64,000 nt of DNA from VRUE01 sp036406595 (GTDB lineage Bacteria; Actinomycetota; Thermoleophilia; Solirubrobacterales; 70-9), in assembly GCA_036406595.1 (NCBI GenBank), contig DASXAR010000063.1, positions 49,525 to 113,524 of the forward strand. Reading direction: 5' to 3'. Made by a program: the position numbers and the translations under genes. Below, one piece after another: positions 26,633 to 37,019 of the stretch (positions are counted from its first letter, which is position 1; every line of letters starts with the position of its first letter). Under the pieces are notes generated by a model that was not told the DNA's origin, ran no database searches, and saw nothing but the letters and a program-made list of their open reading frames with translations.

Positions 26633-27147
26633 CGAGACAGCGTAGGCGCCAGCACTCGCTCGACCAGGAGGACGTCGCGCCAGCGGCCGTCGAGCTCGCC
26701 GTGCCTGCGATGAAGGCCCACGGGGGAGAAGCCGCACCGTTCGACGAGGCCGATGCTCGGGGCGTTGTCGGTGAAGAGCTTGCCGATCATCTTGTGGTAC
26801 CCGCGACGCTCCGCGTCGTCGGCGAGGGCCTCGACGAGGACGGCGCCGATGCCGTGCCGCCGCGCCCCGGCCCCTACGTAGACGCTGAACTCCCCTATGC
26901 CCGCGTACCAGGAGCGGCCGCTGTATGGCGCCAGGCCCGCCCAGCCGACGATGCTCCCCCCGCTCTCGGCGACCAGCAGCGGCCGCCCCTCGTCCTCGAT
27001 CCAGGCGAAAAAGTCCTCGGGGTCCTGCGGCTCGGTCTCGAAGGTCGCCACCCGCTCGGCGATCGCCTCGTTGTAGATCGCCGCGATTCCGGCCGCATCC
27101 GCGGTCGTCGCTTCGCGCACATGATGACTTTGATCGGAGACCTCCAC
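26629..27147 (-). CDS. GNAT acetyltransferase (phosphinothricin N-acetyltransferase-like)
   Basis: The 172-residue protein shows VREATTADAAGIAAIYNEAI at the N-terminus, the PLLVAESGGSIVGWAGL strands, the acetyl-CoA loop GAGARRHGIGAVL, and GFSPVGLHRRHGELDGRWRD near the end, all as in the Pat/YwnH group that acetylates phosphinothricin or methionine sulfoximine-like amino groups. The start is uncertain: the GTG at 27147 gives the normal N-terminus, while an ATG at 27183 adds 12 residues. The wider open frame upstream is an artefact overlapping the VOC gene. Confidence 0.85.
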   Translation of the reverse strand: MEVSDQSHHVREATTADAAGIAAIYNEAIAERVATFETEPQDPEDFFAWIEDEGRPLLVAESGGSIVGWAGLAPYSGRSWYAGIGEFSVYVGAGARRHGIGAVLVEALADDAERRGYHKMIGKLFTDNAPSIGLVERCGFSPVGLHRRHGELDGRWRDVLLVERVLAPTLSR

Positions 27148-27199
27148 GACCTCATCCTGGAGCAGGGGCGCCGACGGCGCCATGGCCCGATGGCCAGAC

Positions 27200-27529
27200 T
27201 CAGGAGGGCTGATGCAGGCCGAACGGGACACCTTGGTCGTCGCGGCAGGAATGCAGGTAGCGGCCGCCCGGGCCCTCGCTCGAGGCCTCGTCGACCTCCC
27301 CGCCGAGCTCGACCACCCGTTTCGCGGCCTGGTCGAGGTCGGGCACGCTGAAGAAGAGCTGCACCCAGACACCGTCTTCGACGTGGATACCGCCGGGAGC
27401 GCCGGGGGTGCTGATGTGAGCTCCCTTCTCGGTTCCGTCGAAATCCCAGCCGAGCAGCTCGCCGAAGAACCTGCGGGCGCGCTCGACGTCGGGCGCGCCG
27501 ATCTCGAAGTGTGAGGGCTCTCCTGCCAT
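27200..27529 (-). CDS. VOC (glyoxalase/bleomycin-resistance fold) protein
   Basis: The 109-residue protein has one VOC module: SHFEIGAPDVERARRFFGEL followed by LGWDF, the VQLFFSVPDLDQAAKRVVEL repeat, and DDQGVPFGLHQP at the end. A strong GGAGGAGGAG precedes the ATG. The type is that of small stress-related or antibiotic-binding VOC proteins (PhnB/YdcJ-like). Substrate unknown; operon with the acetyltransferase and GrpB-like genes is likely. Confidence 0.82.
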   Translation of the reverse strand: MAGEPSHFEIGAPDVERARRFFGELLGWDFDGTEKGAHISTPGAPGGIHVEDGVWVQLFFSVPDLDQAAKRVVELGGEVDEASSEGPGGRYLHSCRDDQGVPFGLHQPS

Positions 27530-27574
27530 TGGTTTCTCCTCCTCCTGGGTCTGAATGAAGTGTAGGGTCGCGAG

Positions 27575-27730
27575 GTGCGCCGCAATACGCGCCTCGTGCT
27601 CCTGGCGATCGGCATTCTGATCGTCGCCTACGACTGCGACTGGTTCACGCAGGCCCCCGGCTGGCTCTCTGTCGCCGCGGCCTTCTTCCTTCTCGTGCCG
27701 GCAATCCTGGGCGGCGCCCGCGCCGGTTGA
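27575..27730 (+). CDS. Small two-helix membrane protein
   Basis: The frame encodes 51 residues from a GTG: a basic start (RRNTR), a first hydrophobic helix (LVLLAIGILIVAY), a short loop DCDWFTQAPGW, and a second helix (LSVAAAFFLLVPAILGG). Two TM helices with a positive N-terminus suit a real small membrane protein. It is divergent from the VOC gene and ends five bases before the 3' end of the next convergent gene. Unknown function. Confidence 0.6.
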   Translation: MRRNTRLVLLAIGILIVAYDCDWFTQAPGWLSVAAAFFLLVPAILGGARAG

Positions 27731-27734
27731 GCGG

Positions 27735-28199
27735 TCAGGGCTTGAATACCATCAGGGCGAGGATCGCGAGGACGATCGCCGCCGAGGCGTAGTTCGCCGC
27801 GCGGGCGCGAGGGTCGTCCAGAAGCCGATGCAGCTCGGCGTTCGGCGGCGCTCCGTCCTGGGCCAGCCGGCTGGCCAGACGTCTCGCATGTCTGGGGCCG
27901 CGCCCGCCGAGCTCGCCGAGGAGGAGCGCCAGCGCGAACAGAGCGATCGCCGCGTCGACCCAGCCGGTGCCGTAGTCGATTCCCTCCTCGAGGGCGACCA
28001 GCCAGAGCCCGCAGACGAGCAGCAGCGCCCCGCCCGAGACGACGAGGAGGGCGCCGGCGCGCGCCTGACGGAGCAGCAGCGCTATCTCATCGCTTCGCTC
28101 GCGCCGGCGCGCCGACTCGAGGGCGACCCCGGCGACGGCGACCCCGGCCGCGAAGACCAGCACCCCGAGAACGTGGAGGTAGAGGACGAGCTCGTCCAT
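27735..28199 (-). CDS. DUF2269-like integral membrane protein
   Basis: The 154-residue protein has four predicted TM helices: LYLHVLGVLVFAAGVAVAGV, LLVVSGGALLLVCGLWLVAL, a helix around AAIALFALALLLGE, and AAIVLAILALMVF. The N-terminal LHVLG with the following hydrophobic run fits the DUF2269 family of unknown function. Divergent from dtd. Confidence 0.72.
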   Translation of the reverse strand: MDELVLYLHVLGVLVFAAGVAVAGVALESARRRERSDEIALLLRQARAGALLVVSGGALLLVCGLWLVALEEGIDYGTGWVDAAIALFALALLLGELGGRGPRHARRLASRLAQDGAPPNAELHRLLDDPRARAANYASAAIVLAILALMVFKP

Positions 28200-28266
28200 C
28201 AGTCTCGTTCAGCTCCCATCGTCGTCGGCCGGACGCTATAGCTTGGGCCTCGATGTGGAGCAGCCC

Positions 28267-28683
28267 TTGAGAGCCCTGGTCCAGCGGGTCAGCAAGGCGG
28301 CGGTCGACGTCGAGGGAAAGCGGATCGCGCAGATCGGCCCGGGAATGCTGGTCCTGCTCGGCGTCGCCCACGAGGACAGCGCCGAGAGCGCCGACCGGCT
28401 CGCGGAGAGGGTGCGGGCGCTGCGCATATTCGACGACTCCGAGGGGCGGCTGAACGAGCCGCTGGGCGACCGGGAGGTGCTCTGCGTGAGTCAGTTCACC
28501 CTCTACGCCGACACCCGGCGGGGAAACCGGCCGAGCTTCGTCGACGCCGCGCCGGCCGAGCTCGCCGAGCCTCTCTACGACCGCTTCTGCGAGCGCCTCG
28601 GCGCCGTCAAGGGCGCCTTCGGGGCATGCATGGGGGTCGCGCTCGTAAACGACGGCCCGGTCACCGTCATGCTCGAAAGCTGA
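28267..28683 (+). CDS. dtd: D-aminoacyl-tRNA deacylase
   Basis: The 138-residue protein is a full-length DTD: RALVQRVSKAAVDVEG, IGPGMLVLLGV, the SQFTLYAD motif, the Gly-cisPro pocket in RGNRPSF, and the C-terminal NDGPVTVML. It hydrolyses D-aminoacyl-tRNA (and Gly-tRNA-Ala), protecting translation. A TTG at 28267 with GGAG seven bases upstream places the start exactly where the family begins; earlier GTG/TTG codons in the open frame are less likely. Confidence 0.95.
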   Translation: MRALVQRVSKAAVDVEGKRIAQIGPGMLVLLGVAHEDSAESADRLAERVRALRIFDDSEGRLNEPLGDREVLCVSQFTLYADTRRGNRPSFVDAAPAELAEPLYDRFCERLGAVKGAFGACMGVALVNDGPVTVMLES

Positions 28684-28709
28684 GCGGCGACCGGGCCGGC
28701 GCGCTGCGA

Positions 28710-28943
28710 TCAGGTGCCGCGCGGATGCGGCTCGTGACCGCCGATGTGAAGGCTGTCGAGCAGCCGCGGGATGTAGAGCAGCCCGCAGACGCCGACGATG
28801 ACGTAGACGACATCGGTGAGCGTCCCTCCACCGAAGACGTCCGAGATCACATTGGTGTCGAACAGCCCGACCATGCCCCAGTTGAGGGCGCCGAGCACCA
28901 TCACCAGCAGGACGACCGGCTCAAACCTCCTGATCATCTCCAT
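28710..28943 (-). CDS. DUF378 small membrane protein
   Basis: The 77-residue protein has LLVMVLGALNWGMVGLFDTN as first TM and VVYVIVGVCGLLYIPRLL as second. The LNWG-x-VG motif and size are those of DUF378 (YuzA). It has an AGGAGG just before the ATG and is convergent with dtd. Function of the family unknown. Confidence 0.86.
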   Translation of the reverse strand: MEMIRRFEPVVLLVMVLGALNWGMVGLFDTNVISDVFGGGTLTDVVYVIVGVCGLLYIPRLLDSLHIGGHEPHPRGT

Positions 28944-29076
28944 CTGTTCCTCCTGAAGATAATGCGAATAGTCACAAGCATCGAGAAATACCCTCGACCT
29001 ACCCCTCGGTTACGTGCCGCACCGCATCGGCCGGGATCCGCGCCGTTGCGGCGCCTGTGCCGGGATACTGGCCGGG

Positions 29077-29634
29077 ATGGACGCCGAGCTCCGACCTGCG
29101 ACGAGCACCGACGCGATCGCCGTCGCCGGCCTGTGGACAGAGGCCTATGTCACCCGCGGCGTCAGCGGCCGCAGCGAGCCGTATTCGGCGGCGGACTTCG
29201 AGCGCTCGCTGCGCGAGGGCGAGGTCCATGTCGCCGAGAACGAGGGCTCGGTGGTCGGAGTGGTCGTGCTGCGCGGGCCGTCCGCGCCGGGCCGCGCAGT
29301 GGCCGGCGAGGGCGAGGCGGAGCTGTCCCGGCTGGCCGTCTCGATCGGCCACCGCGGAGGCGGGATCGGCCGCGCCCTCGCCGAGCTTTGCCGGGAGCGG
29401 GCACGGCGCGCCGGCTGGCCCGCGATCGCGCTGTGGAGCCGGCCGGGCCAGGTCGAGGCACACCGGCTGTACGAGTCGCTCGGCTACCGGCGCCTCCCCG
29501 AGCGCGACACGATCGACGCATCGGGACGGCCCCGCGTCGTCTTCCGCCTCGTCCTCCCGCGGGGGCCTGCAGCTGTTCCTTATCCGTCCATTGGACGGAT
29601 AAGGAACAGCGACCGGGCGACGGGGCGCGGATGA
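29077..29634 (+). CDS. GNAT acetyltransferase with a palindromic insert at its C-terminus
   Basis: The 185-residue protein has a standard GNAT fold: AELRPATSTDAIAVAGLWTE, GEVHVAENEGSVVGVVVL, the cofactor segment RLAVSIGHRGGGIGRALAEL, and HRLYESLGYRR. The domain is complete by about residue 160. The last 20 residues come from a perfect 39-bp palindrome and its 3' flank, so the natural C-terminus has probably been replaced or extended. The stop overlaps the next start (ATGA). Acceptor substrate unknown. Confidence 0.82.
   Translation: MDAELRPATSTDAIAVAGLWTEAYVTRGVSGRSEPYSAADFERSLREGEVHVAENEGSVVGVVVLRGPSAPGRAVAGEGEAELSRLAVSIGHRGGGIGRALAELCRERARRAGWPAIALWSRPGQVEAHRLYESLGYRRLPERDTIDASGRPRVVFRLVLPRGPAAVPYPSIGRIRNSDRATGRG
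29572..29610. repeat. Perfect 39-bp palindrome inside the acetyltransferase gene
   Basis: GCTGTTCCTTATCCGTCCA (29572-29590), one central T, then its exact reverse complement (29592-29610). The 19-bp arms have no mismatch. It is translated at the very end of one GNAT gene and lies 20 bp before the start of the next. There is no T-run, so it is not a usual terminator. It differs from the element at 5037-5095. Confidence 0.85.
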
Positions 29635-30233
29635 GCGGCTTCGAGGGACCGCTGACCGCGACGCTGACCGGCTCGATCGTCGAGCTGGAGCCGCTCCGTC
29701 GCGAGCACGCGGAGGAACTCTGGGAGGCGGCCCAGCCCGCCGAGATCTGGCGCTGGCTCTACCACGTCGGCGAGAGCCGCGAGAAGTTCGACATCTGGCT
29801 CGAGCTCACCCTGGAGGCGGCCGCGGCGGGAACGGAGGGGCCATTCGCGACCCGCGACCGCCGCAGCGGCACCCTGATCGGAAGCAGCCGCTACCTCAAT
29901 CTGCGGCCGCCGGACCGGGTCCTGGAGATCGGCTGGACCTGGCTCACCCCGAGCGCCTGGGGCAGCGGCGCCAACGTTGAGGCGAAGCTGCTGATGCTCA
30001 CCCACGCCTTCGAGTCGCTCGGCTGCGTGCGGGTCGAGTTCAAGACCGACGCGCGCAACCGGCGCTCCCGGAACGCACTGGCGGCGATCCCGGCGCAGTT
30101 CGAGGGAGTGATGCGCAACCACATGATCGTCCCGGACGTCGGCCAGCGCGACTCGGCCTACTTCAGCGTCATCGACGGCGAGTGGCCCGAGGTCGAGGAA
30201 AATCTTCGGCGCCGGCTCGCCGCGGCGAAGTAG
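29631..30233 (+). CDS. GNAT acetyltransferase, RimJ/RimL type
   Basis: The 200-residue protein follows RimJ/RimL-like acetyltransferases: VELEPLRREHAEELWEAA, FATRDRRSGTLIGSSRYL, IGWTWLTPSAWGSGANVEAK and FKTDARNRRSRNALAAIPAQ. Such enzymes acetylate protein N-termini or small amines. It starts in the overlap with the preceding GNAT and is followed 10 bases later by the GMC oxidoreductase. Confidence 0.87.
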   Translation: MSGFEGPLTATLTGSIVELEPLRREHAEELWEAAQPAEIWRWLYHVGESREKFDIWLELTLEAAAAGTEGPFATRDRRSGTLIGSSRYLNLRPPDRVLEIGWTWLTPSAWGSGANVEAKLLMLTHAFESLGCVRVEFKTDARNRRSRNALAAIPAQFEGVMRNHMIVPDVGQRDSAYFSVIDGEWPEVEENLRRRLAAAK

Positions 30234-30243
30234 GCTGGGTGCG

Positions 30244-31821
30244 ATGTACGACTACGTGATCGTCGGCGCCGGGTCGGCGGGCTGCGTCCTCGCGGCCCGG
30301 CTCAGCGAGAATCCGGACGTCAGCGTTCTGCTGCTCGAGGCGGGGCCGCCCGACACCAAGCAGAATATCCACGTCCCACTCGGCTATCTGAAGCTGGCTC
30401 GCACCGAGATCGACTGGGACATCCACTCGGCGCCCGAGCCGAACTGCAACGGGCGCCGGGTTCCCCTGCCCCGCGGCAAGGTGCTCGGCGGGTCGTCCTC
30501 GATCAACGCGATGGTCTACATTCGCGGCAACCATCTCGACTACGACGAGTGGGGGGTCGAGGGCTGGTCATGGGACGACGTCTTCCCGTACTTCCTGAGG
30601 GCGGAGGACAACGAGCGGGGCGAGTCGGAGTGGCACGCGGTCGGCGGGCCGCTGCCGGTCTCAGACCAGCGCTCGGGCAATGCGATGCCGGCCGCCTTCG
30701 TCGAGGCGGCGGTGGAAGCGGGGCTCGACCGCAACGAGGACTTCAACGGCGCCCTGCAGGACGGCGCAGGGATGTACCAGGTGACCCAGCGGGGCGGAAT
30801 GCGCGCCAGCACCGCCGTCGCCTACCTCCACCCCGCCGCCGAGAGGCCCAACCTGACCGTGATGCCGTCCACCCACGTCACCCGTGTCCTCCTCGAGGGG
30901 ACCCGGGCGGTCGGGGTCGAGGCCTCGCGCGCCGGGGAGATCGAGGAGCTGCGGGCGGAGCGCGAGGTGATCATCTGCGGCGGCGCCTACAACTCGCCGC
31001 AGCTGCTGATGCTTTCGGGGATCGGGCCGGCCGAGCACCTGGAGATGCGCGAAGTCGAGGTGCGCCTGGACCTACCCGGGGTCGGAGAGAACCTGAGCGA
31101 CCACGCGGCTGCCTTCAGCGTCTGGACGACGCCGGAGCCCGAGAGCCTCCTGCTGGCGCTGGAGCCGGCTGCGCTCGAGGAGTTCGACGCCAGGCAAACC
31201 GGCCCGTTCGCCTCGAACTTCGCCGAGGCGGGCGCCTTCGCCCGGGTCGAGCCGGGCGCCGCCGCGCCGGACATCCAGTTCCATTTCGTCCCGCTGCAGA
31301 TCGTCGAAGAGGGCTTCGGCGACCCCGAGGCGCACGGGGTCTGGGTCTCCCCCTGCCTGCTCACCCCGCACAGCCGCGGCTCGGTCCGGCTCGCCTCGGA
31401 GGACCCGATGGCGAAGCCGGTCATCCGCAATCGCTTCTACGAGGAGCAGGGCGACATGGAGCGGATGGTCGCGGCGCTGCGCCTGATGGATGAGATCTGC
31501 TCACGGCCGGCGATCGCGCGCTACTGCGCCCAGCCCTACACCGTGCCGGCGGGCGACTCCGAGGAGGACCTGCGCGCCCACATCGCCGCGACGACGTTCC
31601 CGATTTACCACCCGGTCGGCACCTGCGCGATCGGCTCGGTGGTCGACGAGGAGCTGCGGGTGAAGGGCGCCGAGGCGCTCCGCGTGGTCGATGCGTCGGT
31701 GATGCCGAAGGTCCCGCGGGGGAACACGAACGCGCCGACGATCGCGGTCGCCGAGCGAGCAGCCGATCTGATCAAGGGCACGGAGCCCCTGCGGCATTCC
31801 GCCGAGGCCAGCGCCGCCTGA
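30244..31821 (+). CDS. GMC-family FAD alcohol dehydrogenase (AlkJ/choline dehydrogenase-like)
   Basis: The 525-residue enzyme has the N-terminal FAD motif YDYVIVGAGSAGCVLAARL, LPRGKVLGGSSSINAMVYIR (GMC signature 1), GAYNSPQLLMLSGIGP (signature 2) and the catalytic histidine/asparagine pair in YHPVGTCAIGS and PRGNTNAPTIAVAERAADLI. GMC enzymes of this subtype oxidise medium-chain alcohols and pass electrons to quinone; in Pseudomonas AlkJ works after AlkB. It is convergent with the alkB-rubredoxin-TetR operon, so oxidation of AlkB-derived alcohols is likely but inferred. Choline dehydrogenase is the main alternative. Confidence 0.88.
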   Translation: MYDYVIVGAGSAGCVLAARLSENPDVSVLLLEAGPPDTKQNIHVPLGYLKLARTEIDWDIHSAPEPNCNGRRVPLPRGKVLGGSSSINAMVYIRGNHLDYDEWGVEGWSWDDVFPYFLRAEDNERGESEWHAVGGPLPVSDQRSGNAMPAAFVEAAVEAGLDRNEDFNGALQDGAGMYQVTQRGGMRASTAVAYLHPAAERPNLTVMPSTHVTRVLLEGTRAVGVEASRAGEIEELRAEREVIICGGAYNSPQLLMLSGIGPAEHLEMREVEVRLDLPGVGENLSDHAAAFSVWTTPEPESLLLALEPAALEEFDARQTGPFASNFAEAGAFARVEPGAAAPDIQFHFVPLQIVEEGFGDPEAHGVWVSPCLLTPHSRGSVRLASEDPMAKPVIRNRFYEEQGDMERMVAALRLMDEICSRPAIARYCAQPYTVPAGDSEEDLRAHIAATTFPIYHPVGTCAIGSVVDEELRVKGAEALRVVDASVMPKVPRGNTNAPTIAVAERAADLIKGTEPLRHSAEASAA

Positions 31822-31833
31822 ACGGAGCGCCGC

Positions 31834-32454
31834 TCAGCCGGAGCCGAGAGCCCGGTCGATGAACGGCTCGAGCAGCTCGCCGGTTGTCGCGGCGGTCGTC
31901 TCGGGCGAGCTGCTCGGCGTGGTCACGTAGCTGATTGCGAGGCGCACCAGGGACTCGGCGAGGATGCGAACGCTCTCGACCGGCGCCTGTGGCCATCCCT
32001 CCTCGATCACCGCGGCGAGGCGGGCGGTGGCCCAGTGGACCACGGGCATCCCCTGCGTGGTGACGAAGGGCAGCATGCCGCCGGTTCCGTCGTCGCTCAG
32101 CATCACTCGGACGAGCGGATCCTCGCCGGCGGTGCGAAGGAAGGCCTCGAGTGCCGCGTTGATCGCCGCGCGCGGATCGTCGAGGTGCTCGCGGACGGCG
32201 GCCTCGACGCCGTCGAGGAAGCGTTCCCCCTCGTGGATGACGAATGCCTGCGCGAACTCGTCGCGGCTGCCGAACTCCTTGTAGAGGGTCTGCCTGCTGA
32301 CCCCGGCCGCCGCGGCGACCTCGGCCATGGTGATCTGCGACCAGGCGCGATGCTGAAGCTCGTCCCGAGCCGCCTGGAACAGCGTGTCGCGCAGCAGCCG
32401 GCGCGCGGCGACCGCGTAGGGGGTCCTCTCCGGCGCTGTGGACATGGCGCTCAT
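31834..32454 (-). CDS. TetR-family regulator of the alkane operon (AlkX-like)
   Basis: The 206-residue protein has an N-terminal HTH (SQITMAEVAAAAGVSRQTLY followed by KEFGSRDEF). It is the third gene after alkB and rubredoxin on the same strand, the arrangement seen for AlkX of Dietzia, which represses its own alkane hydroxylase operon and is relieved by fatty acids. The 31-bp inverted repeat over the alkB promoter is the obvious candidate operator. Confidence 0.87.
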   Translation of the reverse strand: MSAMSTAPERTPYAVAARRLLRDTLFQAARDELQHRAWSQITMAEVAAAAGVSRQTLYKEFGSRDEFAQAFVIHEGERFLDGVEAAVREHLDDPRAAINAALEAFLRTAGEDPLVRVMLSDDGTGGMLPFVTTQGMPVVHWATARLAAVIEEGWPQAPVESVRILAESLVRLAISYVTTPSSSPETTAATTGELLEPFIDRALGSG

Positions 32455-32481
32455 GGTTTCAAGGAGCGGTGGCCCGCCCCT

Positions 32482-32646
32482 CTATTCGTCTCGCTCGAAG
32501 TCGACCTTGTCCCGCACCCCGCAGTCGGGGCAATGCCAGTCGTCGGGCACCTCGCTCCACGGCGTTCCGGGCGGGAAGCCCTCGCGCGGATGCCCGGCCT
32601 CCTCGTCGTAGACGTAGCCGCAGCTGGGGCAGCGCCAGCGGCTCAT
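32482..32646 (-). CDS. rubA: Rubredoxin
   Basis: The 54-residue protein is a canonical rubredoxin: two C-x2-C-G pairs (CPSCGYVYDEEAGHP and CPDCG) hold one iron, and PPGTPWSEVPDDWHCP is the family core. The ATG at 32646 is the first residue that fits; the longer open frame runs over the alkB end. It delivers electrons to AlkB. The reductase gene is not nearby. Confidence 0.95.
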   Translation of the reverse strand: MSRWRCPSCGYVYDEEAGHPREGFPPGTPWSEVPDDWHCPDCGVRDKVDFERDE

Positions 32647-32662
32647 CGCGGGGCCCCCCGAC

Positions 32663-33862
32663 TCATGCCGCCGCTCCCGCGTACCGGCGCAGAACGCGCT
32701 TCCGGGCGCGCGGCTGGATGTTGGCGCGGTTGACATCGCCGCCGTAATGCTCGACCAGGCGGTGGTCCATGACCCGTCGCCAGACGGGCGGGATCCAGGC
32801 AAGGACGATCATCCCGGCGTACCCGGTGGGCAGCTGCGGCGCTTCGTCGACATGCCGGAGCGCCTGGTAGCGCCGGGTCGGATTGGCGTGGTGGTCACTG
32901 TGGCGCTGCAGGTGGTAGAGCAGCACATTCGAGGCGACGTTGTTGCTGTTCCAGCTGTGCTCGGCACGGCAGCGCTCGTAGCGGCCGTCCTCCTTCTTTT
33001 GGCGGAGAAGCCCGTAGTGCTCGAGGTAGTTGACGACCTCGAGCAGGGAGAAGCCGAGGACGGCCTGGAGAAGCAGATACGGGAGAACGACCGGGCCGAA
33101 CACGATCGTCAGCCCGGCGAAGAGCGCGACCGTCATCGCCCAGGCGCCGAGGATGTCGTTGCGCAGCGTCCAATGCGACCTGCCCATCCGGTCGAGCCGC
33201 GCGGCCTCGATGCCCCAGGCGGAGCGGAGGCTGCCGATGACCGTGCGCGGCAGGAAGGCCCAGAAGCTCTCCCCGAGTCGGGAGCTGGCGGGATCCTCGG
33301 GGGTCGCGACGCGGACGTGGTGCCCTCGGTTGTGCTCGATGAAGAAGTGGCCGTAGCCGGTGGGGGCGAGCGCGATGCGGCTGAGCCAGCGCTCGAGCGA
33401 GTCGCGCTTATGACCGAGCTCGTGGGCGGTGTTGATGCCGATCCCGTTCACCACGCCCATCGTCACCGCAAGGCCGACGCTCTCGAAGACGCTCAGATCC
33501 CCACTCGCCCAGAGCCACGAGGCGAAGATCAGACCGGCGTATTGGATCGGGATGTAGACGTACGTGCACCAGCGATAGAAGCGGTCCTGCTCCAGCCATT
33601 TGAGAATGCTGTCCGGCGGGTTCGACGGGTCCATGCCGATCACCACGTCGAGGATCGGGAAGACGCCGAAGACGAGGAGCGGCGCGAAGAACCAGAAGCC
33701 CTCCCAGCCGGTCGCCGCGACCCAGCCGTAGGCGATGAATGGGCCGAGCGGGATGATCAGGGCCAGCAGCCATGCGTATCGCTTGGCGTCGCGCCAGCCG
33801 GCGGGGTTGAGCTCGATCTCCTCCGCGTCGGAATGCGCATGGCTGTGGATGGCTGCCTCCAT
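32663..33862 (-). CDS. alkB: Alkane 1-monooxygenase
   Basis: The 399-residue integral membrane di-iron enzyme has about six TM helices and all histidine boxes: HELGHK, EHNRGHH, LQRHSDHH, plus NYLEHYGLLR, the AlkB signature. It hydroxylates the terminal carbon of n-alkanes using O2 and electrons from rubredoxin. An AAGGAGGCGG precedes the ATG. It leads the alkB-rubredoxin-TetR operon, with 16 nt to the rubredoxin start. Transcription should start near 33904 under the control of the operator at 33903-33933. Confidence 0.96.
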   Translation of the reverse strand: MEAAIHSHAHSDAEEIELNPAGWRDAKRYAWLLALIIPLGPFIAYGWVAATGWEGFWFFAPLLVFGVFPILDVVIGMDPSNPPDSILKWLEQDRFYRWCTYVYIPIQYAGLIFASWLWASGDLSVFESVGLAVTMGVVNGIGINTAHELGHKRDSLERWLSRIALAPTGYGHFFIEHNRGHHVRVATPEDPASSRLGESFWAFLPRTVIGSLRSAWGIEAARLDRMGRSHWTLRNDILGAWAMTVALFAGLTIVFGPVVLPYLLLQAVLGFSLLEVVNYLEHYGLLRQKKEDGRYERCRAEHSWNSNNVASNVLLYHLQRHSDHHANPTRRYQALRHVDEAPQLPTGYAGMIVLAWIPPVWRRVMDHRLVEHYGGDVNRANIQPRARKRVLRRYAGAAA

Positions 33863-33902
33863 CGAACCGCCTCCTTGTCAACGCGACTTCAAAACGTCCT
33901 CT

Positions 33903-33939
33903 TGCTTGACACAGTACCAATATTTGTCAAGCATGGCAA
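33903..33939 (-). promoter_or_regulatory. alkB promoter overlapped by a 31-bp inverted repeat
   Basis: TGCTTGACA (33903-33911) and TGTCAAGCA (33925-33933) are perfect inverted repeats with a 13-nt spacer. On the minus strand a promoter TTGCCA (33939-33934), 17 nt, TACTGT (33916-33911) is overlapped by the repeat from -10 to -35. A further half-site TTGTCAA lies at 33875-33881 next to the ribosome site. The TetR gene in the operon is the likely ligand. Confidence 0.75.
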
Positions 33940-34018
33940 CAGACGACGGACCACTGTTAGCCGTTTTGGGCATGACCGAGGGCCGCCGTCCGGCGGGGGT
34001 GGCCCGCCTCGGGAGGCG

Positions 34019-34243
34019 CTAGACCTTGAGCAGGACCAGCGTGTTCACGACGAAGAGGATCGCGAAGAAGACCGTCGCACGGTCCAGGTTCCGCTCGACC
34101 ATCGAGCCGCCGCCGAAGGAGCTGCCCCCGCCGCCGATGCCGAAGGCGCCGGAGAGGCCCGCGTCTTTGCCCGAGTGCAGCAGCACCAGGAAGATCAGGA
34201 TCGCGGCGATGATCACCTGCAGGACTCCGAGAATCGCGAACAT
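34019..34243 (-). CDS. secG: Preprotein translocase subunit SecG
   Basis: The 74-residue protein has two TM helices (VLQVIIAAILIFLVLLH and ATVFFAILFVVNTLVLLKV) around the SecG-typical GKDAGLSGAFGIGGGGSSFG loop. It stabilises SecYEG during export. In many Gram-positive genomes secG follows the tpiA/pgk cluster; here it follows ccmF, six bases after its stop, apart from the glycolytic operon. Confidence 0.93.
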   Translation of the reverse strand: MFAILGVLQVIIAAILIFLVLLHSGKDAGLSGAFGIGGGGSSFGGGSMVERNLDRATVFFAILFVVNTLVLLKV

Positions 34244-34249
34244 TCGCAG

Positions 34250-36611
<2,362 letters not shown>

Positions 36612-36622
<11 letters not shown>

Positions 36623-37019
36623 TTGCGGTGGTGAACTTCGAGGGGCACTTGGTGACCAGGGTGTCCGGCTCCCCCACGAACGCCCCGTGCTCGACGGTTC
36701 CCGAGAGGACGATCTCGCGACCGCCGCGGAAGGGATCGGGGACGGTGCCGTGGTAGCTGACCGGGATGCTCGCGCTCGGGTCGTCGCGGTCGGCGACCCG
36801 GAAGCGAATCCCGCCTCCGGCGCGGCGAATCGACCCGGTCACCACCTTGCCCGTCAGCTCGTAGCTCGAGCCGGAGGCGGCGCTGGCCAGCTGCGAGGGC
36901 TCCCTGGCCTCGGTCGAGGCGCTGAACGAGGTGTAGACGAGCGCCGCGGCGAGGAGGACCGCGACGGAGAGGGCGACGACCAGCCTGATCTTTCGCTTGC
37001 GCGAGGGATCCACGGGCAC
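36612..37019 (-). CDS. ccmE: Cytochrome c maturation haem chaperone CcmE, cysteine-type
   Basis: The 135-residue protein begins at a GTG (37019; another at 37013). The layout is basic N-terminus (DPSRKRKIR), one TM (LVVALSVAVLLAAALVYTSF), then an OB-fold periplasmic domain. In most CcmE the haem-binding histidine is in H-x3-Y. Here the position is KCPSKF, a cysteine as in the C-x3-Y variants of Desulfovibrio and archaea, but with Phe in place of the conserved tyrosine. It carries haem from CcmC to CcmF. No RBS could be identified; it is divergent from an SDR gene. Confidence 0.88.
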
